Both the position numbers and the translations under genes were made by a program. From positions 434,962,730 through 435,026,729 of the forward strand of contig NC_081407.1 of NCBI RefSeq assembly GCF_030272615.1: 64,000 bases of DNA, in the 5' to 3' direction. Position 1 is the first letter of the stretch, and the number at the start of each line of letters is the position of its first letter. Below are positions 55,010-64,000 of the stretch, in pieces. Origin of the DNA: Cryptomeria japonica. Taxonomy: Eukaryota; Streptophyta; Pinopsida; Cupressales; Cupressaceae. Under the pieces are notes generated by a model. It was given only the letters and a program-made list of their open reading frames with translations. It had not been told where the DNA came from and did not search any database.

Positions 55010-57240
55010 TAACATAGAAAATAAAAAATTGTTTGCATTGATAATTACCTTATCCTAGTATGACATAATTGCATAATATTATAATCGTGTCCTTAAAATT
55101 AATTATGAGTATGACTTGGTAACATATCAATCACTCTATATTATATTGCTTGATGGTTGTATTATTTATTATTTTCAAATTATGATTTGCATGTTAAGAA
55201 CTCCTTATAAATAAATTGATGACATATTAGCTAAAGATTTTTTTTTATTGGTAATTATAATATACTATCATGACATAATTACATAAGATTATAATATTGT
55301 CCATAAAAGTAAGTATAAGTGTGACTTGATCATTAACATGCCACTATATATTATATTACTTGACAATTGCATTATTTACTATTTTAAATTATCACTTGGG
55401 TGCTAAGAACTCATTTGTAAGAAATAAGTTCATGGTATCTTATATTAAGACTTATTTATATTGATAATTATAATCTTTAGCTTGGAATAATTACATGATA
55501 TTATAATCACATATATACATTTAATTATGAGAATGATTTGATTATTAACATGTCATGTATATTATATTGCTTGATGGTTACATTATTTACTATTTTAAAT
55601 TAACTTGGATGTTAAAAAATCATTTATTAGAAATAAATTGAGGATGTATTGGATAAAGACCTTTCTTAACTATTTAAATAATTTAAATTATTGTTCTAAT
55701 TTTTTAATATTTTAAATTATTGCTAAAATTTTAAGAATTTTTTTATAATAATTAATTTATTAAAACTAAAATCTATTTATATAAATAATTATAATATCCT
55801 AATGACATAAATGTATAATATTTTTATTTTTTTGTAAAAGTGGCAAGCCACATATAGATATATATAAATAAGAAACTGATTCAAGATCTTAATAAGGAAA
55901 GAATCAGGAAGAAAACCCTATATCCTTGCTCAGATACAAAGGAGAAAGATAAAACTGAGCTATAAGGAATCCCTGCAATCCTCAAAAGGCCACAAATGAG
56001 AATAGTGGAAGAGGATAAACTAAGAGAAATCTTAGAATCGGCCTCGACAACTGGTTATCAGTATTGCAGACCAACCATCTCTGGAGTCCAGAGTATTGCA
56101 AACCAACCATCACCAGTGTCCAGAGAGCATATTCCAGTATTTGTAAAGCGCAGAAAGAGGAACGCAATCGAATGAAATATTCCGGTACAAAATTATCACA
56201 ACCACCAAAAATAATGGTGGTAACCATAGAGACACTTTTACTGGTACAACAAAATCACCAGAACTGATACCGGATACCAAAAGACTAGCACCTGCTACCG
56301 ATGGAGATGAGAAACCGGAACACTGACGAAACCAGATAGCAAATGGGACCTTTACCGATACATCACTAATAGCGGATTCTAAAAGACTAAAACCTACTAT
56401 CGGTGGAGATGTGAAACTAGAATACTGATGATACCCAATAGCAGATTGGAGTATCGGATCATAGAGAAACCAATAAACAAAAAACCGGTTATGTTATCAG
56501 AGCATTAAATACCGGAATGCAGATGTAGCCGGATATGTTATACCGGGAAGAACTGATATGCAAAGTAATTTAAATAATGTATAATATTACAATCAAACAT
56601 CTATAAAATTAATTGAGTATGACTTGATCATTAACATGTGAGCCTACGTTATTATTTATTTACTTTATGGTTTCATGATATACAAGTTTAAATTATAACT
56701 AGTAGAATACAAAATCATTAATTATAAATAAATAGATGACATGTTAAATAAATAGTTATTTTAAATATTTATAGCTATTTAAATATTTTTTAATTTTAAA
56801 TAGAATTTATTATAATAATTAAATTATCAAATTTAAAATTTATTGATAAAGATAATTATAATATCTTATCATGACAGAATTATATAATATTATAAACATA
56901 TCAATATAATTTGATCATTAATATGAAAGTTTCTATTATATTTCTTGACGAATACATAACTTACTATTTTAAATTACAATTTAAGTATTGAAAAATATTT
57001 ATTATAAATAAATCAATATTAGACAAATATTTAGTTTGATTATTTCTAATGTTTAAAAATTAAAACATGTTCCTATCGAATTTCTTATTATAAGATAATT
57101 AAATAATAATATAATTATAAATCTCTGAAGTTAATTATAAATGACTTTGTGATTAGTATGTAAATTTATATTATATTACTTCATCATCCATAATTTACCA
57201 TTTTAAATTAAGATGGGATGCTTACAAAAATACTTTAAAT
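55010..57240. repeat. AT-rich satellite-like tandem array, about six diverged units
   Basis: A pattern GACATAATT(A/G)CATAA, then ATTATAAT, later GACTTGATCATTAACATG, TATATTATATT(A/G)CTTGA and CATTATTTACTATTTTAAA recurs with starts near 55058, 55268, 55481, 55801, 56871 and 57085. Once the insert at 55823-56575 is removed, spacings are about 210-214 bp with two longer units of about 305-320 bp. Units differ widely, so the array is old. Confidence 0.75.
55823..56575 (-). mobile_element. Retroposed 753-bp insert with 13-bp target duplication
   Basis: AATGTATAATATT stands on both sides (55810-55822 and 56576-56588), exactly matching over 13 bases. The left edge TTTATTTTTTTG is an A-tail on the minus strand. 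A long duplication plus A-tail is the mark of LINE-driven retroposition. The insert has CCGGTA-like words and a duplicated block of about 120 bp (56266-56330 against 56378-56442, with CTACCGATGGAGATGAGAAA and CTATCGGTGGAGATGTGAAA). I do not recognise its source RNA. An 81-codon minus-strand frame (56227-55982) shows no known domain. Confidence 0.78.
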
Positions 57241-58745
57241 ATAAAGATGCAACCAAGTCAGAATAATACGAAATGGAGTGAAATAAAGTAAATGGATTTA
57301 AGTGTGATAACATAAACATCATGTTTCAAGACTATGATGAGGACTGCTATTTGATTGGTTTAAAAATAAAAAAATCATTGAATGGATTAAAAAATATGGA
57401 GATTCTTTTGGATTTTGTAAAAGAAAAGTTATAAATATTAGCCTATATGAAATAATTTATAAAAACAATTTAAGTGTTAATAAAGTTTGCCAGAGAGTTT
57501 GGAATTTATGATAGATATGTTAGAGAGGCACATGATGTGAAATGGTTATACATTTAGAAATCTGAAATATGATCTTTCATAGTTTCTTAATATATATTAT
57601 TGTGGTTTCTAAGTAGAAGGATCATTTTTTATAATTTTAAATAGTTTTAATATTATTGAAAAGGAATTTTTTTTAATAATATTATTTAAATTAATTCATT
57701 AATGTAGGTAATATATGTAAAAAATAATTTTGATTATAGAGTTATGTGGGGATTGAATATTAGGAAGTCAAAATATTAAGTTTTAATTATAGAAAATAGG
57801 TTAGGTGATTAAGATATTTAAATATAGTAATAGAGGTGATATATGAATCTGATGTAGACATTGAAATCTATCTATACTTTAAGATTAGAAATAAGTCTTC
57901 TTTACTAGTTTTTTTTCTCAAATTCTAAATAATCTTTGTAGGATATGGAAGGTCAATTCCATGGATCTAGAATGATTTTGAAGTATAGCTTTGACCTCTG
58001 GTTTTACATTTGATCTATTCTTATGTGCATTCTTCTTTCCCGCACCACCTAATTTATTACTATCAACTCTAGTATGAAGATTGGGAATACTTGATAATAT
58101 TTTTAAGAGATTTTGGATCACAAGGGTAAACTCTCTCCTTGGTCAATATCTCAAAAAGGTCAGCTCTACAATCATGTGAATGATCGAGAAAAATAAGTTT
58201 CTAACATGAAAATGTTTTTAAGATGATCATATTCATATTGATCCAATGTAAATGTTCTTGAAATGGTATTTCAAATGATATGTAATTAATGAATAAAATA
58301 TTGAGGATGAGATAGCGTTGATTGAACAAATGTGATTAAATAACATTAAATTTAGCTATATAACAATAAATTGCACAAACATGTTCTTTGTAAACTCTGG
58401 GTGGAAAATGAATGGGTAGGGAAAAACCAAAATTAGAATTAAAATTTTGAAATTTTAGAGGTCAAATATATAAGTATGGGGCAATCTCATGAGCTTGTGA
58501 TATTGATTAAAATAGTAAAACCAAGTTGGATAGTGAATGTACAATAATAGGCACAATAAATGAAGGAAGTATAAAAATAGATGTAGCTATAAGATATGGA
58601 TAAGGGATGTTGAAATATGTATAAATAGATGAATAACAACATGGTGAATGAGATAGGCTTTGAATAAGTTTTTTCATTTGTCAATATGTATTTAAATTAA
58701 TTCACTCTTATGTTGTTGTAGGTTTTTCATTTTTTTTCCCCCTTA
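57241..58745. other. AT-rich spacer, nothing recognised
   Basis: No repeat or gene could be assigned. A minus-strand frame of 67 codons at 57918-58121 is rich in K, N and R and resembles nothing I know. Confidence 0.5.
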
Positions 58746-59343
58746 TGTTAGTGGATATTTATTTTCTTACACATAATATTTAAGCTTGATTAGGTTATTG
58801 GGAGTGGTTAATATGAGGACACGTGGTGAAATGATTTAGTTACATGTGTCTCACTCTCTCCCACACATGGGTAGTTGAGTTACATACCCTCTTTTGGCTT
58901 GTTGTACCACCTCTCATAACCACTATTTTGTCATTTCCTAAATGGGTTATGGGGTAGTTGGGTTTCTCAACCTCTTTTGGCCTTATGTGCTACTTTGGAT
59001 AACTCCTTTTCTATTTGAATGTAGGAGGTTGTGCCACATGTTTTGATATTTTACTAAGTAGGTAAAACCTCCCAATTTTTATGAGTAGTAGGAGTTAATA
59101 CACCTTTTGGATGTATATGCCATTATTGTGTTATATAATCAACACTCTACTCTCACCTTCACTAGTTTAGTGATAGCTCAGTCAAAGTATTAGGAGTTCT
59201 CAAAATTGTCTTTCTTTGTCTCTATTTTTCTCCCATTTTAGAATTATTTTCATTCAACTATTTTGATCTCTGATCATCTTTTGCTTGGAGTTGCATCTGA
59301 TTGACGACCAACATCGGATCTGGCTTTATTCTCACTTCCCACA
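58746..59343 (+). repeat. Copia 5' LTR, 598 bp
   Basis: It starts TGTTAGTGGATATTT and ends CACTTCCCACA ahead of the primer site. TTATATAATC near 59130 is a possible TATA box, 25-30 bases ahead of a CT-rich transcription start zone. The right end is estimated, since no second LTR is in the window. Confidence 0.75.
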
Positions 59344-59353
59344 AAATCTAGTA

Positions 59354-59367
59354 TGGTATCAGAGTCG
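59354..59367 (+). other. Copia primer binding site
   Basis: TGGTATCAGAGTCG, complementary to the 3' end of initiator-Met tRNA with a change near its end. It lies ten bases after the estimated LTR end. Confidence 0.85.
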
Positions 59368-59538
59368 TATTGTCTAGTATAGCTCATTGTTTTTATGATT
59401 TTTTAGAGAGATTTGATACTATTAGATAGTTAATAGTTTTCCTTAAAAACTAAGTATGCTCCTCTCCTACATTCTCACGTGACTTGGATAATTAGTATAG
59501 TTTAAAGGAAAAATAAGCTTCTGGTTAATCTGGTTTGC

Positions 59539-59581
<43 letters not shown>

Positions 59582-60450
59582 CTTGTGACATCTAGGTGAT
59601 TGCAACTTTTTGGTAATATTAGAGGATTTTTTCAGCATTTTCAAAGTGTCTAGAAGGCTTTTGAAAGTCAAAAGTGACTTTTATTTCACCAAAATCAAAG
59701 TTTGGAGGACACATTAAAAAACTTGGAGTGAAAAATTCAAAAAAATTACTAGAGCTATTTTCATTTTGGCTTTAGAACTGTAGCTTCCATTCATTTCTAG
59801 GAAAAATGATTTTTGGGTCTAGTTCCCAACATCAAAAAATTGTCTAGGTGTCTCTTACTTGTTGCAAAGAGTAAATAATTTTTTTAGAAGTTAAGTTTGA
59901 ATCAAACATGAGTATTTTTTGGTGTGCAGATTGAACAACTTTTTAAAAAATTGTATAGCTTTTGCCTCAGGTGTCATTTTCTCACAAATGATTATTTGAC
60001 AAAAATCTGTAATGAGAACTTTCCATCCACATGGGTCTCATTAACTATTTATATCATATTCCATCTAATATTGTAGGTTGAAGCTGCTTCATTTTTTCTC
60101 TTCAACATGCCATATATTTCACCTTAGAACTCCTTTTTTAAAAACAAATAGGTGTTCAAAAGGTATTGAAGAGTATTCCACAACTACAAGGCTATTTTTT
60201 CAAATTTTTTATGAAATTTATTTGTATAAAAAATAAAACTTTTGGCCATTAGAGGCGTAGAAAGAATTTTAATCTGATAAAGGGCCTTGTAAATGCACTA
60301 ATTATAAAGTGTTAAACTTGTAATATTTTGGGGGATGATTTTTAAGACTAGTGGAAAGGGGGGTGTCTTGTGTGTCTATTTTCTTGTATTATTCCTCATT
60401 ATTTTTTATATTTTTTTCTTTTATTGTGCATGCATCTACATTTCCTATTT
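59368..60450 (+). other. Copia leader with a GT microsatellite
   Basis: A non-coding leader of about 1.1 kb before gag. It includes a (GT)n run at 59542-59580. No other feature was recognised. Confidence 0.6.
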
Positions 60451-60454
60451 TTCC

Positions 60455-61330
60455 AAAATATAACTATTTTGAATGGAAATCTAAGATGATAATAAATCTA
60501 AAAAATATGGATATCATTATATTACAATGAGACTTGAAACTGAACCTGAGGATAATGCAAAATAGATAAAATGGTTTAACAAATGCGATGAAGCCTTTGG
60601 TATTCTGTGTATGTCAATCTTCCCTAACCTTCTTGTAAAATGGTTTAACAAATGTGATGAAGCCTTTGGTACCTTGTTTATGTCAATCTCCCTTGACCTC
60701 CTTTTTCACATTGAATCTACCACTACACCAAATGAAGTTTGGAGCACTTTGGAAAACCTCTTTGGTAAGAAGGGTAAGTTAAGAGGTCATCAGTTGGAGA
60801 AATAATTAATAGGGTTGAGTCCAACCAATTTTGACACTATACAAGACTTCTTCACAAAACTCAAATTTGTAAGACTAGTTGGAACAATGTGGAATTAAGA
60901 AGGTACTCAACTGATCCTGAGCATTATTTCTAAGTTTAGACCTAATGATTTAGTATTTGTTTCTACATTCTATCCTACAAAATATGTCATGGGTTCCACA
61001 TTAAGAATTCCTTCTCTAGATGAATTTGTTACAAAACTCACTAGAGATTGGGAAAAATTGGTTCAAATGGGTACAATCAAATCCTCTAATTCACATGCTT
61101 TCATTGTAAATCAGAGTACACAAGAATAGAAAGGGTTTAGTGAGAGATATAAGAAACAAAAGAACCAAAGAGAGAAGAAGAAAGATAAAAAATCTACTAC
61201 TTGAAAATAGATAACTAGACCTCTTCATAAAAAGGTGAACAACCTAAGAAGGAGAAGCTCAAGTGCTCTTATTGTAAGAGGCCTAGTCATAATTAATATA
61301 ATTATTTAAAGAAACAAATTGATCACCTTT
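60455..61330 (+). pseudogene. Copia gag with internal tandem duplication and broken zinc knuckle
   Basis: The reading starts YFEWKSKM (typical UBN2 gag entry, about 60461), then KWFNKCDEAFG twice, then TTTPNEVWSTLENLFGKKGK and SLDEFVTKLTRDWEKL. A lysine-rich part follows, then CSYCKRPSHN, then a stop and YNYLK, where the last C of the C-x2-C-x4-H-x4-C knuckle has become Y. The doubled segment of about 75-78 bp (60569-60645 against 60640-60715) is a tandem duplication. Several stops are present. Confidence 0.8.
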
Positions 61331-61459
61331 CACATCTTCTAGAAAAGAGTGATATCAAGGTGGCTAATCTCTCAAACAAAATTCATCAAAATGATCTTCA
61401 AGGGACACTGGCAAGAGTAAGGACAAAGGAAATGGTAAGGCCCTAGTTGTTGTTTCTTC

Positions 61460-61800
61460 ACAACCAAATTCTTGGATAATTGGCTCATTTTCTTCACATA
61501 ACATTGCTTCGTTAGAATATGATTTCACCTCTTTAGAGATATGCTATGTGCCTACCATACTAATGGGTAATGATACTCCTGTTGAAGTGCATGGGAGAGG
61601 CTCTATTGATGTGGGTGAAGGAACATTTGAGGATGTCCTTTGTGTTCCATCATTATCAACTAATCTCCTATCTATTTATCATATCACTCATACTAATTAT
61701 GGAAAGTGAGTTGAGTTCACTCTAGATATAGTGGTAATTAGTAAAATTCATAATGTCTATTATCGATGTGGGAAAAGAAGATCATCAACTAGATTGTATC
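61460..61800 (+). pseudogene. Copia protease and pre-integrase region
   Basis: SWIIGSFSSHN (about 61471-61503) stands where copias have SWIIDSGASxH, so the catalytic D is G here. It then reads VEVHGRGSIDVGEGTFEDVL and LCVPSLSTNLLSIYHI, the usual stretch before integrase. It is inactive. Confidence 0.8.
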
Positions 61801-61839
61801 AATTTTCTCACTTTATTCTAGAATTTCCTTTGACAATCT

Positions 61840-62600
61840 TACTCATGCAAATGAGGCAAGTTGTATGTGGCATCAATGATATGGTCACTTGAACTATTGT
61901 TACTTACAACAACTCAATCAATAGGATATAGTTTTAGGGTTGCTTTCAATTTAATTTTTTTGAGTTTTATAGGGAGGTAATCTTGGTAAGAATCTTGAGG
62001 AGAAATATGATAAATTCAAAGCATGGAGAGATATACATCTATTGGAGTTTGTCTATAGTGACTTGGCAAGACCATTTCCACAACCATCTTTCAGTATGGC
62101 TAGATTTTTCTTGACATTTGTTGATGACTTTTCTAGATACACATAGGTTTACTTTCTCAAACAAAAGTTTGAGGTTTTTGAGAATTTTCTTGATTTTAAA
62201 GATTTTGTAGAGAAACAATTTGGGAATTTCATCAAGATTCTACGTATAGATAATGGGGGTGAATATGTTAATAATTAGTTTGAATTATTTTATGCTTCCA
62301 AAGGTATCATAATGCAACACACATTTCCATATAGTCCTTACTAGAATGGTGTCACAAAATGCAATAATGGGTCCTTAAAGAGGATGGCCGATTGTATGTT
62401 ACACTCCAAGTCTTTGGAACCTTGGTATTGGGTAGAGGCCATCAATTATGTGTGTTACATCTGTAATTCAATTAATCAAAAAATTGTGAAGTGGGTAACT
62501 CTTTTTCGAGATTGGACTAGTCAAAACCCATAGTTAAACACTTTAGAGCATTTGGTTCTCTTGCATGGGGCCACATTCTAGAAGAGAAACACAAGGCTAT
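61840..62600 (+). pseudogene. Copia integrase
   Basis: WHQ, a stop and YGHLN (61870) is the remnant of the HHCC zinc part. The core reads LEFVYSDLARPFPQ (first D), FFLTFVDDFSRYT, KILRIDNGGEY (second D) and NGVTKCNNGSLKRMADCML, where the catalytic E of the usual NGVAER is replaced. Stops interrupt it. The end reads EEKHKAMD and then GYKLLHPIT-like text. Confidence 0.82.
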
Positions 62601-62639
62601 GGATACCTAAATAAATCCTTGCATAATTGTTTGATATCT

Positions 62640-62952
62640 AAATGATGTCAAAGGGTATAAACTTCTCCATCCCATCACTCATGAGTTGTCCATCGAGAGG
62701 AGTGTTCATTTTGAGGAGATATATTTTAGTTATTCTCATACCACTTCTCCATCCACCAACACATTGGAGAAATTACATCATGATGGCAATTGTTCAAAGG
62801 ATCTTAATCCTCCTAAATTTGATGAGGAATATTCTTCCTCCACTTTAGATGGTGACAGTGATGATGAAGATTCACATTCCTCTCCTAATCATCATTCTAA
62901 GGTTGATGATTCTCCCCCACACTCTCCAGCCTTAGCACCTCTTTGGGCTTGA
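62640..62952 (+). pseudogene. Copia linker between integrase and reverse transcriptase
   Basis: An open frame of 88 codons ending at a TGA at 62950-62952. It begins ELSIERSVHFEE, as in many copias (RDVVFDE-type text), and goes on in a Ser-, Asp- and Pro-rich linker (DGDSDDEDSHSSPNHHSK). It has no catalytic role. Confidence 0.7.
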
Positions 62953-63164
62953 TAGACATTTGAGTCAGCAAGTGATTATCTTGGAGAATCATCAAATACT
63001 ATAAGAACAAGATCAAAATTTCAATAGGCTCCACATCTCTTCATTGATTTAGCTTGCGATCCACAATATTTTTGAGAAGCTTCAAGCATTCTTGAGTGAG
63101 ATGTTGCAATGTAGGAAGAATTCAATTCCTTGGAAAGTAATCACAAATAGAATTTAGGTTCTCT

Positions 63165-64000
63165 TTTGAAGGGAAGAAAACTTTTTCAATGCAAGTGGAT
63201 CTATCAAACAAAATTGTAGCAGATGTGTCATCTGATAAGTATGAGGCTCACTTGGTAGCAAAATGATTCTCCCAAGTTCCCAAGACTGACTACTCTAATA
63301 CTTTTGCAATAGTTGCTAAGACAAATTCCATTTACTTGTGCTTTCTATAGCTGCAACCCATCATTGGGAAGTTCGTCATATGCATGTGAAGAGTGTCTTT
63401 CTTCATGGTGACCTTTAAGAGGAAATCTACATGGAGCAACCATAGTGGTTCATTTTAGATCCATCACTTGTGTGTCAAATTTGAAAGACTCTCTATGGCC
63501 TCAAACAGGATCCTCAAGCTTGGTATGCCAGGATGGACTCAATTAATTCTAATAATTAGTTTCACTCGATACCATTTTAATCCAAAGTATATATTTTATA
63601 GAATTATGAAACTCTCAACATTCTAGTTCTTTATGTTGATGACTTGTTGATTATAGGGAGTCACTCATCCACCATCAAGGCAGTAAAAGTTGCTCTACAT
63701 GATAGATTTTTTATTTTAGAATTGGGACTTCTACATTACTTCTTTGAGATTGAGATAACTCAATCATATTCAATTATATTCCCTGGACAATCTAATTATT
63801 CACTTGATATTCTCTCCAAATTTCACAAGGCTAACTATAAGCTTGCACTAAATCCATTTTTGTCAAAGATAAAACTTGAGGCTAAGTGTTCTTCACTCTT
63901 GGTTGATGGTACTTTATATTGATATCTTGCTAGGATTCTCATCTACTTGGCCCATATAGACCCAAAAGTTTATATTATATAGGCATGGTCTCTTGGTTCA
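63165..64000 (+). pseudogene. Copia reverse transcriptase, 5' part
   Basis: The plus-strand reading has CKWIYQTK, VKSVFLHGDL (usual VKTAFLHGDL), EEIYMEQP, LKDSLYGLKQ-like text and QAWYARMDS. It then has an open frame with LVLYVDDLLIIGSH (catalytic VDD, about 63625-63664), LGLLHYFFEIEITQ and YSLDILSKFHKANYK. The window ends before RNase H. Stops between blocks mark decay. Confidence 0.87.

Larger units (their letters stand above)
58746..64000 (+). mobile_element. Third Ty1/copia element, 5' part, continues past the window
   Basis: It comprises a 5' LTR (58746-59343), primer binding site, gag, protease, integrase and the first part of RT on the plus strand, in copia order. It is unlike the other two copia families in the window in both LTR and gag. 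Many stops and frame changes are present, so it is dead. The 3' part lies beyond 64000. Confidence 0.88.

Noticed and set aside
55982-56227. Open frame of 81 codons in the retroposed insert
   Set aside because: No domain and no similarity that I recognise. Length is within chance for this composition.
1-64000. CRISPR arrays, operons, riboswitches or other prokaryotic systems
   Set aside because: All sequence has plant nuclear transposon character. No regularly spaced direct repeats with unique spacers or bacterial gene arrangements were seen.

Overview
The window looks like intergenic DNA from a large, AT-rich, retrotransposon-dense plant genome. A gymnosperm (conifer or relative) is my inference. 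It rests on old, heavily mutated LTR elements, LTRs of 1.5 to 4 kb, plant-type Ty1/copia and Ty3/gypsy chromodomain elements, plant LINEs carrying RNase H, and plant gene fragments (PPR, JAZ/TIFY, DRM methyltransferase). No intact host gene is visible. Almost every coding stretch is a broken transposable-element gene.

Positions 1-32258 hold a nested set of insertions. A diverged Ty3 LTR fragment (1-761) is followed by a Ty3/gypsy chromovirus that starts at 762. Its 5' LTR (about 4.1 kb once insertions are removed) is split by a Ty1/copia element on the minus strand (1172-17251, target duplication ATGAC) and by a solo copia LTR (20227-21051). The reverse transcriptase gene of that copia element is split by a non-autonomous CACTA transposon (4412-12798, target duplication AAA). 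The gypsy gag is split by another solo LTR (22723-23872, GAGAA). Its 3' LTR is split by the 3' end of a second copia family (29020-30834, AAAAA) and breaks off at a TA microsatellite near 32258.

The CACTA element is the most interesting object. It carries captured pieces of a PPR gene and several pieces of a DRM-type (domains rearranged) DNA methyltransferase gene. One DRM segment is arranged as a near-perfect inverted repeat with arms of about 1.1 kb and a 51-base spacer (10234-12475). A second DRM segment forms a short imperfect hairpin of about 100 nt that looks like a miRNA precursor (9646-9745). Transcription through either would give double-stranded RNA matching the host de novo DNA methyltransferase. 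This resembles, in principle, rice miR820, which lies in CACTA elements and targets OsDRM2. It is a candidate transposon-encoded counter-silencing device, inferred from sequence only.

Positions 32259-36110 hold a minus-strand LINE fragment joined to the broken gypsy LTR. Positions 36111-42295 are AT-rich and include exons of a JAZ/TIFY-like gene with a frameshift (39104-39755). Positions 42296-52640 hold a plus-strand LINE of the same family, split by a solo copia LTR (43397-44914, TGTTA) and a solo gypsy-type LTR (45358-48178). A decayed gene of unknown type follows (52650-54720). After it come an AT-rich satellite-like array of about 213-bp units (55010-57240), itself split by a 753-bp retroposed insert with a 13-bp target duplication, and the 5' part of a third copia element that runs off the window (58746-64000).
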